The notes: generated by a model not told the origin, from the sequence alone. Positions 7,769-15,373 are shown, counted from the stretch's first letter. The stretch: DNA of 64,000 nt from Robinsoniella sp. (GCA_023664735.1 JAMPFB010000003.1:1-64000); one strand, 5' to 3'. Translations and numbers: made by a program.

Positions 7769-8980
7769 ATGGCAGAAAGGCAAAGATTTAAGTTCCGGAT
7801 TAACGGAGCAGAAGGGGAAAATAAAGAAATGGAAAAGGAGCAGCCAGCACAGGGGCAAGTAGCAGAACGGGTAAGGAGAGTAGAAGAGAAAAAGGATAAG
7901 CTGCCTTTTGAAATTAAATATATACCAAGACAAAAAATTAAAGAAAATAAGAAGAACCATTATCCCAAGGAAAAAATGGAATCCCTGCAGGAAAGCATCC
8001 TGCAATTTGGACTGCAGCAGAACCTGTCAGTGATTTATCTGACAGAGGATGATTCCTTTGTGCTGGAAGCCGGGCATAGAAGGACACAGGCTTTGGACAA
8101 CCTGATTCAGGAGTTTGCAAATTATGAAGATGAAGAGGATGCCAGATATCAGATGTATTTAAGGAACGTGCATGAGTATAGCCGGAAAGGCTATCCATGC
8201 CGGGTAACTGCCATACTGTCTGATAACGTACAGTATGATTATGAGGATGAAGATAATCTGGAACAGATTCCGGATGAAGTAATTGACTCGGAAATCAGGC
8301 TGATAGCAACCAATGAGGAAGTGAGGAGAGCAGATACTGCTACCCAGGCTCTTAATGTGGCTAGGCTAAAGAAGCTTTATGAGAGAAAAAACATGGGGAA
8401 ATCGAGGAAGGAGATGATAGCTGTAACTAAGCAGATTGCGGAGGATTTACATATATCAGAAAAGCAGGTAAGAAGGTATGATGCCATTGATAGATTGATT
8501 CCAGAATTAAAAGAAGCTTTTACAGAGCGGCAGATTACACTGTCTGAAGGAATGAATTTTGCAAAGCTTACAGAGGATGAACAAAGGCTCATTCTGTCTC
8601 TGGTTAAAAAAGGAGAAAAGGTATCAAGAGAAGAAATAGAAATGTTGAGAAAAGAAAATGCAGAGTTAGAAAAGGAGATACAGAAAAAGGCTTTGCAGAT
8701 AAAAGAAAAGGAAAATCCTTCAGATGAAGATAAAAAGGAACTGGAGAAATTGAGAAAAGAAATAAAAAGTTTAAAAGCGGAAAAAATGGAAATGCCAGAA
8801 TTGATAAAGGTGGAATGGAAAGTGTCGCAGCAGTGCGAGAATTTAAAGCAGGTTCTTTTTTTGTTAATTAGGGATTTAGACGAATTAAAGAAAAATTCAG
8901 AAAAATCTATTCCATCCAATCGGGAGTTGTTGGATAGGCATGGTGTACTGGAGTTGCTTCAGGAAATTGTTAAAAACTGA
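7769..8980 (+). CDS. parB: ParB-family partition protein
   Basis: A 403-residue protein with an N-terminal ParB/Srx-like nucleotide-binding domain (EIKYIPRQKIKENKKNHYP then VLEAGHRRTQALDNL) and a helix-turn-helix around ISEKQVRRYDAIDRL. A long charged coiled coil follows (about residues 290-345). The GHRR motif corresponds to the CTP-binding box of ParB clamps. It should load at a parS-like site and work with the upstream ParA. The ribosome site AGGAGG precedes the ATG closely. Confidence 0.9.
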   Translation: MAERQRFKFRINGAEGENKEMEKEQPAQGQVAERVRRVEEKKDKLPFEIKYIPRQKIKENKKNHYPKEKMESLQESILQFGLQQNLSVIYLTEDDSFVLEAGHRRTQALDNLIQEFANYEDEEDARYQMYLRNVHEYSRKGYPCRVTAILSDNVQYDYEDEDNLEQIPDEVIDSEIRLIATNEEVRRADTATQALNVARLKKLYERKNMGKSRKEMIAVTKQIAEDLHISEKQVRRYDAIDRLIPELKEAFTERQITLSEGMNFAKLTEDEQRLILSLVKKGEKVSREEIEMLRKENAELEKEIQKKALQIKEKENPSDEDKKELEKLRKEIKSLKAEKMEMPELIKVEWKVSQQCENLKQVLFLLIRDLDELKKNSEKSIPSNRELLDRHGVLELLQEIVKN

Positions 8981-8993
8981 TTTGTAGTTAGAA

Positions 8994-9060
8994 TGGACAA
9001 AAGTCCACCAAAACTACAAATAAGAGTGAATTGGACAAAAGACCGTTTATACTATAATGG
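8994..9060 (+). promoter_or_regulatory. Promoter and twin operators of the XRE regulator
   Basis: A perfect palindrome TGGACaaaaGTCCA lies at 8994-9007 and an imperfect copy, TGGACaaaaGACC, at 9032-9044. The second overlaps the -35 box TTGGAC (9031-9036), which is followed after 16 bases by TATAAT. This suggests autoregulation by the helix-turn-helix protein encoded at 9141. Confidence 0.65.
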
Positions 9061-9140
9061 AAGTTTAATATTGCTGAAAAGGAGAAAAACAAAATGAATT
9101 GGAGTGCCTTAGTACAAAAAGTAAATTGGAGGTAAACAAA

Positions 9141-9410
9141 ATGGCAAGAAACCCAAACACACATAACTTTACAGAAACAGAAATGATTTTTCGCAGGAAT
9201 CTCAGTTATCTAAGAGAAAAAAATGGTCACACAAAATATTCCCTATCTAAGGAGCTGAATATGAGCCAAGCATATTATTATAAAATGGAGGATTTAAATA
9301 CCCCGTTAAAGCCATCTTTTAAAGCTATGGAAATTATTGCAGATTATTACAATCTGGAAGTGTGGCAGCTATTTACAAAATTGTGTGAGCAGGAGGAAAC
9401 AGAAAAATGA
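9141..9410 (+). CDS. XRE-type helix-turn-helix regulator
   Basis: An 89-residue DNA-binding protein with a compact helix-turn-helix (YSLSKELNMSQAYYYKMED) and a C-terminal helix. The start at 9141 follows TTGGAGG; an upstream in-frame ATG at 9099 lacks comparable support. It probably binds the TGGAC operators in front of it. It overlaps the next gene by four bases (ATGA), so the two are co-translated. Confidence 0.8.
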   Translation: MARNPNTHNFTETEMIFRRNLSYLREKNGHTKYSLSKELNMSQAYYYKMEDLNTPLKPSFKAMEIIADYYNLEVWQLFTKLCEQEETEK

Positions 9411-10033
9411 ACAAGAAAAAAATAGCAGTGGCAGCCTTCACTTTATTTCTTATATGCCTTACTCTATGTTACGGATATCGTAAAATGAAAATAAAAGAAT
9501 CATACCGCATGAGGGAGTATGAAATAAATCTGCCGGAAGAAACGACATCAGGAAAAATAGAAAAAACAGATGTGGGAGAGGATGAATATACTGCCGAGGA
9601 CTGGGAAGCTGACAAAAAGCGGCTGAGAGAAGAAGCGGAAGCAGAACTTGCTGCCAGAGAGGAATACAGCTCTGTAGATCAGGATGGGAATGCTTTGTAT
9701 TATGAGGGCATGGTGCCAAATGATTATGATTTGTCATGGGACATGATGTTATCCTATTTGAACGATTCCGGAAGGCAGATATTTGATGAAGAGACAGAAG
9801 CGGGCCTTCCGGATAATATAAAAGCATACTTGGGATATGCAGCGCTAAGGTTTAATGAAGCAAATCATATAGAGGATGTTTATAGCCTTGATCCGGAAAA
9901 TTCAGTAATCAGCAATATCAATAATGACATCATTACATATAGGCTGCAGGGGCAGTTTTCCCAATTGGAGGTAACGGTTGACTTTTATAATGAAAGGGTG
10001 CATGTAGAGCGTTCCATGGTAGATGAAGAATAG
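9407..10033 (+). CDS. Membrane-anchored protein of unknown function
   Basis: I do not recognise this 208-residue protein. One N-terminal membrane helix (KIAVAAFTLFLICLTLCYGY) is followed by an acidic, Glu-rich linker (about residues 40-85) and a globular C-terminal domain of about 110 residues. There is no clear lipobox. It overlaps the XRE regulator gene, which suggests a regulator/membrane-effector pair. The C-terminal domain probably lies outside the cell. Confidence 0.6.
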   Translation: MNKKKIAVAAFTLFLICLTLCYGYRKMKIKESYRMREYEINLPEETTSGKIEKTDVGEDEYTAEDWEADKKRLREEAEAELAAREEYSSVDQDGNALYYEGMVPNDYDLSWDMMLSYLNDSGRQIFDEETEAGLPDNIKAYLGYAALRFNEANHIEDVYSLDPENSVISNINNDIITYRLQGQFSQLEVTVDFYNERVHVERSMVDEE

Positions 10034-10202
10034 AGCCTGAAGTGGAAGAGTGAAGATTTTGAAAAAGCTAAAAAATATATAACTTTATATTTCCTAAAAA
10101 AAATCGGGAAAAATCTTGAAAAATTTCCATTTTGTGATATTATTTAATCGTTAAATGTTTCTTCCTAAAATTTTTTCCTGTCAGGGCGAATCATTTATAG
10201 AG

Positions 10203-10231
10203 GAAGAGGCGAAGAGCCTCTTCTTTCTTTA
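10203..10231 (+). terminator. Rho-independent terminator
   Basis: GAAGAGGC (10203-10210) pairs with GCCTCTTC (10216-10223) and is followed by TTTCTTTA. It ends the operon of 9141-10033. The stretch 10034-10202 is AT-rich with no gene seen. Confidence 0.75.
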
Positions 10232-10289
10232 TAGTATGGCGGTTTTGAAATATAGAAGGTAAAAGTGGAACGAATACCAGTTCATCAGC

Positions 10290-10318
10290 TTGCCACACAG
10301 CGGAAATTATGTTATATT
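10290..10318 (+). promoter_or_regulatory. Promoter of toxin-like gene 3
   Basis: TTGCCA (10290-10295), a 17-base spacer and TATATT (10313-10318). The leader contains GGAGGGttcacttagCCCTCC near 10375-10395; its CCCTCC can alternatively pair with the ribosome site GGAGGG at 10408-10413. Confidence 0.65.
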
Positions 10319-10420
10319 GTCGATACGGGAAAACCATAGAGCTAAAGGCGGCTTTATCCCTCTTGTTTTTTTGCGGAGGGTTCACTTAGCCCTCCAGATG
10401 AGAGAAAGGAGGGCGATGCA

Positions 10421-10516
10421 ATGTATGTTACATATACGGATTTAATCCAAATTGGGACACTCATTGTTGCCCTTGCTAATTTGTTCTATCAGATTTACAA
10501 GGGAAAAAAGAAATAG
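10421..10516 (+). CDS. Type I toxin-like (holin-like) peptide 3 (31 aa)
   Basis: A 31-residue peptide with one hydrophobic helix (LIQIGTLIVALANLFYQI) and a Lys-rich tail, resembling the small 'putative holin-like toxin' peptides of Firmicutes. It starts at ATG 10421 after AAAGGAGGG. Its closest relative here is the peptide at 19696 (shared LIQIG and IVAL). The Lys codons at its end coincide with the T tract of the antisense RNA terminator. Expected action is membrane insertion and depolarisation; this is inferred. Confidence 0.7.
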   Translation: MYVTYTDLIQIGTLIVALANLFYQIYKGKKK

Positions 10517-10610
10517 CCGCCACTACTTCCGATAGTGACGGCTTGCCTCATATGAGGTATTAGCTTATCATTAAAGGGATAAAGCCGCTTCTATGGCTTT
10601 CCTCTTTCTT
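10505..10610 (-). ncRNA. Predicted antisense antitoxin RNA 3
   Basis: The minus-strand promoter has TTGCAT (10640-10645), a 17-base spacer and TACTAT (10617-10622). The RNA would pass through hairpin 10516-10542 (GCCG...CACTA with TAGTG...CGGC) and end in the T-rich complement of the toxin's last Lys codons. The overlap therefore covers the 3' end of the toxin message. Confidence 0.6.
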
Positions 10611-10741
10611 ATGCTTATAGTATCACATAATAGCGCATAATGCAAGAATTTTATGTACATAGAAAAATAAAGCAGCCTGTAGGAATTGAGTAATTAAAAG
10701 AGCCACTTGCAAAGCAAGCAGCCCTAGTGTATAATCTACTT

Positions 10742-10840
10742 AGAAAGGTTATCGGACACGAGTTCCGATTGCCCTCAGTGAAATTAACTTATAAGAATAA
10801 GCATCCAAACTTGGGCGGTAGGGATGCTTATTTCTTTTTA
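10742..10840 (+). ncRNA. Predicted antisense antitoxin RNA 4
   Basis: The plus-strand promoter TTGCAA (10707-10712), a 17-base spacer and consensus TATAAT (10730-10735) is one of the best promoters in the element. The RNA would run to hairpin AAGCATCC/GGGATGCTT (10799-10830) followed by ATTTCTTTTTA. That T tract is the complement of the terminal Lys codons of the toxin gene on the minus strand. Confidence 0.62.
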
Positions 10841-10908
10841 TGATTATCTATGTAAGATAGAGCCGCAAAAATAACAAGTAATAATGTAAGAACTTCCATT
10901 ATACTCAT
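10828..10908 (-). CDS. Type I toxin-like peptide 4 (26 aa, minus strand)
   Basis: A 26-residue peptide: SIMEVLTLLLVIFAALSYI followed by a basic HKKK end. It reads on the minus strand from ATG at 10908, with GAGGGTGATG upstream. A CCCTC segment 17 bases before can pair with GAGGG and hide the ribosome site. A promoter on the same strand lies at 10989-11017. It differs in sequence from the other peptides but has the same gene plan. Confidence 0.65.
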   Translation of the reverse strand: MSIMEVLTLLLVIFAALSYIDNHKKK

Positions 10909-10988
10909 AGGGCATCACCCTCTTTCGTAAGACTAGAGGGCATCCATCGGAAAATCGCATCCTGCTTTCTTTTCAATTATGCAATCCA

Positions 10989-11017
10989 ATTATATCATAT
11001 GGAAAACTGAACCTCAA
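10989..11017 (-). promoter_or_regulatory. Promoter of toxin-like gene 4
   Basis: On the minus strand TTGAGG (11012-11017) is followed after 17 bases by consensus TATAAT (10989-10994). Confidence 0.6.
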
Positions 11018-11024
11018 TAATAAA

Positions 11025-11081
11025 AAACAATGTAAAAAAATGTTATTTTTTGTTGCTTATATAAAAAATATAATGTAAAAT
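11025..11081 (+). promoter_or_regulatory. Promoter of the RNase H-rnlA-rnlB operon, duplicated at 13933
   Basis: TTGCTT (11053-11058), a 17-base spacer and TAAAAT (11076-11081). The preceding AACAATGT and TTTTTTGTTGCTTATAT and the following TGTAAAATGA recur at 13933-13999 in front of the NERD gene. A shared regulator or a common origin of the two cassettes is likely. Confidence 0.6.
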
Positions 11082-11113
11082 GATAAACGATAAGTGAAGA
11101 TTGGAGGGAATCT

Positions 11114-12025
11114 ATGAAAAAGAAGTATTATGCAGTTAAACGAGGAAAACAAACGGGGCTTTTTATGACATGGGAAGAATGTAAAAAGAGTGTATCAGGT
11201 TATCCGGGAGCTATTTATAAGGCCTTTTCAGATATAGAAGATGCAAAAAAATATATCAGAAATAATAACGACAATAAAGATGAGAGCAAGAACCTTGTAG
11301 ATATGGAAGCATATATTGATGGTAGTTATGATAATAACTTAAAAAAATATAGTTATGGAATTATCATTTTTTATAATGGTAAAAAATATGAGTTTTCCAG
11401 TAGTGGAAGTGATGAGGAGCTAGTTGAGTTGCGAAATGTTGCAGGGGAATTATTGGCAGCTATAAATGCAATGAAGTTCGCATTAGAAAAAGGAGTTAGA
11501 GAGAGCAATATTTACTATGATTATCAAGGCATAGAAATGTGGGCTACTGGTGAGTGGAAGGCTAATCTTCCGTTTACAAAAAGGTACTCAGAATTTTCTA
11601 AAATGGTTATGAGTAAGTTAAAGATAAATTTTATTAAAATTAAATCCCATTCTGGAAATAGATATAATGATGAAGTGGATTTATTGGCAAAGAAAGCTTT
11701 ACATGACAATGGAAACGAGTATGAAGGAGAAAATCATATTTATAAATGCATGTCGGATGAAAAGATATTTGCTGATAATGATATTTGCAAAAAGAAAGGG
11801 ATTACAATAGAACATTTTTTATTTAATGATCAGATGGTAGATTTGGATTTGGTTGTTAAAGAAGTAAAAGCAAGATGGAAAAAACAAAAAAGGTTGTTAA
11901 AGGAAATAAGATATTATCAATCATATTTTGATGTAATCGAGCAGGAGTTTGTTATAAAAATTTACACGGAAAAAGATGAGACAATTATGAAGCTAAAGGG
12001 AGATAAAAGATATGGCAAAAAATAA
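11114..12025 (+). CDS. RNase HI with viroplasmin-like N-terminus, partner of RnlA
   Basis: The 303-residue protein has an N-terminal caulimovirus viroplasmin-like RNA:DNA-binding domain (residues 1-48, KKYYAVKRGKQTGLFMTW). The RNase H fold (about 63-197) has all four catalytic acids visible: D69 in YIDGS, E112 in GELLAA, D136 in YYDYQGI and D189 in DEVDLLAK, plus H179. A C-terminal extension of about 105 residues has no match I recognise. RNase H cuts RNA in RNA:DNA hybrids. Its stop overlaps the rnlA start by 14 bases. In E. coli, RNase HI binds and activates the RnlA toxin, so this is probably a dedicated activator; the extension could be the contact surface. Confidence 0.87.
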   Translation: MKKKYYAVKRGKQTGLFMTWEECKKSVSGYPGAIYKAFSDIEDAKKYIRNNNDNKDESKNLVDMEAYIDGSYDNNLKKYSYGIIIFYNGKKYEFSSSGSDEELVELRNVAGELLAAINAMKFALEKGVRESNIYYDYQGIEMWATGEWKANLPFTKRYSEFSKMVMSKLKINFIKIKSHSGNRYNDEVDLLAKKALHDNGNEYEGENHIYKCMSDEKIFADNDICKKKGITIEHFLFNDQMVDLDLVVKEVKARWKKQKRLLKEIRYYQSYFDVIEQEFVIKIYTEKDETIMKLKGDKRYGKK

Positions 12026-13079
12026 AGGATTACATATTAACAAAGAGGATTTAAAAGAGGCTATTATTGAATTTTGTGGAGGAAATTCATGTATAAAAAA
12101 AGAGGAACTGAAAAACGAAGTCAATCAACATCATAGAATGTATTTGGAAAAGGATGAAGAAGAATTTTACATAGATGTTTTTTATAATAAAGCCAATACT
12201 ATTACTGTCAAGGAGCATAATGGGGATATATTAAGCAATCAATTATGCCAATTCATAAAAGATGGTGTAGAATATAAAGACGTTCCTAAAGGACAATTTT
12301 CTTGTGATATAGATGAAGACAAGTTTGAACTCTTAGTGGAATATTTAGAACAATTAGAGGGTGTAACTTTAAATGAAAGAGTTGACAGAGGAGACAATGG
12401 ATATCAGGTTGTTTTTACCAGCGATATAGGCGACCACATATCCTTGACTTTTTATAAGACGCAGAGTAGAATGTCTTTTCAGGGATGTTTCATTAAGTTA
12501 TATACAGAAGTAAAATGTTTTGTTGGTACATTTACACATATTTCGAGTATAACAAAAAGTTCAAAACAAATTGCGAAAGAAAAGCAAATTGAGCAGTTGC
12601 TGGAAAAGCATTTGCCTGATTCGATTTCTCTTATTTCGGATATGCAAAAAGATTTGATATATGATTCTATTGCACAGATAGTTTGTAAACCGATAACAAA
12701 AGATTATTCAATTTGGACTTTTTCCGCATTAAAGGCACTTGAAGCACGTATTAAGCATATATTTAATAATAATGGAATTACGATTCATGATGAAAGAGGA
12801 TTTACATTAAAAAATGGAAGTCAAAAGATTCCAATGTTTAATTTTGACAAAACAAGCAATCTTTATAGTGTAAATGTTGGTATAATTTCAATTACAGATG
12901 CTAACACTCTTGGAGAATTAGCTAAACTGTATAATTATTTTAAACAAAATAGAGATGGTCTGTTTCATACTAGACAAGTAGGCGCAACAAGAGTATTGGC
13001 AAATGAAGCAGATGCAGAAAATATCATCTTTAATACATGTACTTTAATTAACGATTCATATAAAATATTGGAAAAGTAG
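12012..13079 (+). CDS. rnlA: RnlA-family HEPN endoribonuclease toxin
   Basis: The 355-residue length matches E. coli RnlA (about 357). The C-terminal domain carries the HEPN-type R-x4-H motif (R314 and H319 in NRDGLFHT) and a nearby Glu (E244 in ALEARIK), both aligning with the E. coli protein. The middle segment FQGCFIKLY resembles its repeat domain. RnlA is the RNase LS toxin that degrades mRNA late in T4 infection when RnlB is lost. AAAGGGAGA precedes the ATG, which lies inside the upstream RNase H gene, so translation is coupled. Overall identity to E. coli looks low, but motifs, length and gene order agree. Confidence 0.85.
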   Translation: MAKNKGLHINKEDLKEAIIEFCGGNSCIKKEELKNEVNQHHRMYLEKDEEEFYIDVFYNKANTITVKEHNGDILSNQLCQFIKDGVEYKDVPKGQFSCDIDEDKFELLVEYLEQLEGVTLNERVDRGDNGYQVVFTSDIGDHISLTFYKTQSRMSFQGCFIKLYTEVKCFVGTFTHISSITKSSKQIAKEKQIEQLLEKHLPDSISLISDMQKDLIYDSIAQIVCKPITKDYSIWTFSALKALEARIKHIFNNNGITIHDERGFTLKNGSQKIPMFNFDKTSNLYSVNVGIISITDANTLGELAKLYNYFKQNRDGLFHTRQVGATRVLANEADAENIIFNTCTLINDSYKILEK

Positions 13080-13097
13080 GGAAAGGAGGGTAATATT

Positions 13098-13451
13098 ATG
13101 AGTGCATATGAAATTTTAAATATTGATAATATTAGTATTGTTATTGCGAACTCATATATTAACCCTTTTGATCAAGTATATGAAATTGAACGTGAGCTGG
13201 AGCAAAAAAAATATAAGGGAAGGGTGATTTTTGATTTCCTTTTATGCAATGGCTTATCTCCTAACAGATATATGGAAATTTACTTTAATGGCAGCGCATT
13301 TGATTTGACCACATATAAAAATATAGTTTGCGTAGATGATATGATTAAAAAGGCTATATTTAGCTATTATTTTCAGCATTTAGATAATTTGGAACAATCC
13401 AACTTACCTAATGCACAACGCTTTTTGATTCGTAAAGGAATTGAGATATAA
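13098..13451 (+). CDS. rnlB: RnlB-family antitoxin
   Basis: The 117-residue protein resembles E. coli RnlB (123 residues). It has NPFDQVYEIERELEQ near residue 22, then VIFDFLLCNGLSPNRYMEIY, matching the NP...EIE and ILFDLLCANG...NRF pattern of the known antitoxin. RnlB binds and blocks RnlA, and its loss after host shut-off frees the toxin. It starts 18 bases after rnlA with AAAGGAGGG in front. No DNA-binding domain is evident, so autoregulation is not expected from RnlB alone. Confidence 0.83.
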   Translation: MSAYEILNIDNISIVIANSYINPFDQVYEIERELEQKKYKGRVIFDFLLCNGLSPNRYMEIYFNGSAFDLTTYKNIVCVDDMIKKAIFSYYFQHLDNLEQSNLPNAQRFLIRKGIEI

Positions 13452-13511
13452 GGAGTTTTTGATAGTTCATAAAAGATTTGCAAGGAAATTATAAGGAATG
13501 TAAATTGAGGC

Positions 13512-13702
13512 TTGACAAATCTTATAAAGTGTGTATGATGTTTATATCACTTATTTTTATTAAACTGCTTTTAGTTTTCTGTAATGGGGACGGTAGGAAA
13601 AGTCTCGCATAAAGGTGCGAGCAGGTAGGAAAAGGAAGCAGTCTGAAAATTTATAATTTAAAATATAGTTGCAACACATATCGAAAGGTATGTGTTTTTT
13701 TA
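13512..13702 (+). ncRNA. Candidate structured small RNA with own promoter and terminator
   Basis: TTGACA (13512-13517), a 16-base spacer and TATGAT (13534-13539) form a strong promoter; terminator ACACATA/TATGTGT plus eight Ts lies at 13674-13702. In between, 13565-13641 folds as CTGCTT/AAGCAG closing a junction that holds TTTTC/GAAAA and the hairpin CTCGCA/TGCGAG. The unit GGTAGGAAAAG occurs twice. No reading frame fits. I do not recognise the family; it lies between rnlB and a toxin-like gene. Confidence 0.6.
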
Positions 13703-13736
13703 TTTGCAATTTTGAGATGGAAGGGAGGAAATAAAA

Positions 13737-13817
13737 ATGTTCGTTACTTGGGAAAACTTAGTATTATTTACTTCGTTAATTTTTATGATTTTAAATTTTG
13801 CATATAGAAAAAAATAA
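13737..13817 (+). CDS. Type I toxin-like peptide 5 (26 aa)
   Basis: A 26-residue peptide starting MFVTWENLVLF with one hydrophobic helix and a basic end (YRKK). GGGAGGAAA lies eight bases before the ATG. A hairpin terminator GGCTGCCAC/GTGGCAGCC is at 13875-13902. The opening resembles the peptides at 15143 and 19696 (VTY or VTW near the start). Unlike the others, I cannot see a good antisense promoter, so it may be controlled by the RNA just upstream. Confidence 0.55.
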   Translation: MFVTWENLVLFTSLIFMILNFAYRKK

Positions 13818-13874
13818 AAATAATTATAAATTTTCAGATAAAAACCGTTTGATTATAGAAATGAGGATTATAGT

Positions 13875-13910
13875 GGCTGCCACTTTGTGCAATGTGGCAG
13901 CCTCATTTTA
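13875..13910 (+). terminator. Terminator of toxin-like gene 5
   Basis: A nine-base perfect stem GGCTGCCAC/GTGGCAGCC (13875-13902) is followed by TCATTTTA. Confidence 0.65.
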
Positions 13911-13932
13911 ATTGCTAACTAATGTATTATTG

Positions 13933-13999
13933 CAAAACAATGTCGAAAAACATTCTTTTTTGTTGCTTATATTAAGCATATAATATATAATGTAAAATG
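13933..13999 (+). promoter_or_regulatory. Promoter region of the NERD gene, copy of 11025-11081
   Basis: TTGCTT (13963-13968), a 17-base spacer and TATAAT (13986-13991). Upstream, AATGTcgaaaaACATT is a perfect inverted repeat and may be an operator. Flanking sequence matches the RNase H operon promoter. Confidence 0.6.
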
Positions 14000-14043
14000 A
14001 AAATACTACAAAAAACTAAAACATATTGAAAGGAAATCTTATC

Positions 14044-15000
14044 ATGGAAAACACAAAATCCAATAATAACAATACAACAGAAAAAATCCAGTTTATGAAC
14101 GAAGGGAACTTAAAAAATTTCAAAGCAATCAAAGAACAGCAGTTAAAATTCACCTCTGACCCTGAAGAGCAGAAGCAGCTCCAGAAAAACATTGATAATA
14201 TTCAAAAAGGAATTGATGGAGAGAATGAAGTTGCATATCAATTAAAAAAAAGCCACATACCTATGTATGTATTGAGAAATGTAAGGCTTATGGAAGGGGA
14301 TAAGCCGGTAGAAATCGATTTCGTGGTTTTTACAAGGAAACTTATCTTTGTCATAGAATGCAAGAACTTTGCAGGCGGCATCAGTGTTGATGAAATGGGG
14401 ACTTTTATAAATAAAAGAAAGAAGGAATTCGGTATGGAGAATCCATTGACTCAAAACCTTCAGCACGTGATATTGTTAAAAGAAACGCTGCTGGAAGAAG
14501 AAAAGAACCCCATAAAAAAGCGGCTGCTCGAAAAGGAATTGGAAAAAAGGTTCGTATCTTATGTTGTTTTTGCAAACAAAGAAAACATTTTAAAGGTTGA
14601 AGGTAAAAATATAGAAACAGAGAAAAATATAATGAGATACGATATGCTTATCAGGAAGATGGGGGAAGCAATCAAGGAGAGCCGTGCGCTTCCCATGCCG
14701 GAGAAAAAAATGATGGCAATGTCTGAATTCCTATTAAATGAAACTAAGGAGTGCAGGAGCAGGTATAGGCAAAAAGACATGAAAATGCTCTTGAAAGCTT
14801 ATCGTAATTACCAGAAGGACATCAAAGGTTTTTCAGATACTAAATACATATTCAGCGATCATGCTATAGAGCAGATCATTCAGAACATGCCTGAAAATGA
14901 GGAACAAATCAGGGCGTTAAATGGGTTTGGAGATACGAATACTCCCCAATATGCGGAAGGGATTCTTGAAATTGTGGGATTATTCAGGAATATGGAATAA
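14044..15000 (+). CDS. NERD-domain nuclease-like protein with HRDC-like tail
   Basis: The 318-residue protein has a NERD (nuclease-related) domain at about residues 55-175. It shows GENEVAYQLKK, then VEIDFVVFTRKLIFVIECKNF, whose Asp and E-x-K correspond to the restriction-endonuclease-fold active site. The C-terminus (LNGFGDTNTPQYAEGILEIV) resembles the last helices of an HRDC nucleic-acid-binding domain. The start at 14044 follows GAAAGGA. NERD proteins occur on plasmids and in defence clusters; a role in DNA processing is likely but unproven. It shares its promoter type with the rnl operon. Confidence 0.78.
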   Translation: MENTKSNNNNTTEKIQFMNEGNLKNFKAIKEQQLKFTSDPEEQKQLQKNIDNIQKGIDGENEVAYQLKKSHIPMYVLRNVRLMEGDKPVEIDFVVFTRKLIFVIECKNFAGGISVDEMGTFINKRKKEFGMENPLTQNLQHVILLKETLLEEEKNPIKKRLLEKELEKRFVSYVVFANKENILKVEGKNIETEKNIMRYDMLIRKMGEAIKESRALPMPEKKMMAMSEFLLNETKECRSRYRQKDMKMLLKAYRNYQKDIKGFSDTKYIFSDHAIEQIIQNMPENEEQIRALNGFGDTNTPQYAEGILEIVGLFRNME

Positions 15001-15142
15001 TTATTGTTAATATAGAAAAATTTAGCAAAATATCCTGTTTATAGTACAAAAGATATGTTACAATGTAGTTAGTGGGAACGGTTGACCCCTTGCAGCATCA
15101 TGGGAATTCCAAAGGAATTGCATGAGAAAGGGGGAGTTATTT

Positions 15143-15232
15143 ATGGTTACATATGGAGAATTATTCCAATTTGTAATAATGCTTTCAGCAGTGATTACAC
15201 TTACTATTATGGTATGTAAACATAAAAAATAA
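15143..15232 (+). CDS. Type I toxin-like (holin-like) peptide 6 (29 aa)
   Basis: A 29-residue peptide, MVTYGELFQFVIMLSAVITL continuing to a CKHKK end, of the holin-like toxin type. AAAGGGGGAG lies upstream, and CCCCTT at about 15086-15091 can pair with it across a 40-base loop. A TACAAT -10 box lies near 15059. Hairpin AAACCG/CGGTTT (15231-15264) has T tracts on both strands, so it ends both the toxin mRNA and the antisense RNA. Confidence 0.7.
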   Translation: MVTYGELFQFVIMLSAVITLTIMVCKHKK

Positions 15233-15316
15233 ACCGCCCCTAGCCTGAGAAACTTGGACGGTTTATTTTTAATCTTACTTACTAGCAAGGGGTACAACTT
15301 AGTACCACTTACTTTT
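15222..15316 (-). ncRNA. Predicted antisense antitoxin RNA 6
   Basis: The minus-strand promoter has TTGTAT (15346-15351), a 17-base spacer and TAGAAT (15323-15328). The RNA of about 95 bases contains a GGTAC/GTACC hairpin with CCCCTT, which could also pair with the toxin ribosome site. It ends at the hairpin followed by ATTTTTTATG, the complement of the toxin's last codons. Promoter and layout match unit 7. Confidence 0.65.
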
Positions 15317-15373
15317 AAAGACATTCTATCACAGAAAAGGAAAAAATACAATCAGCTCATGGAGGAAATTTAT

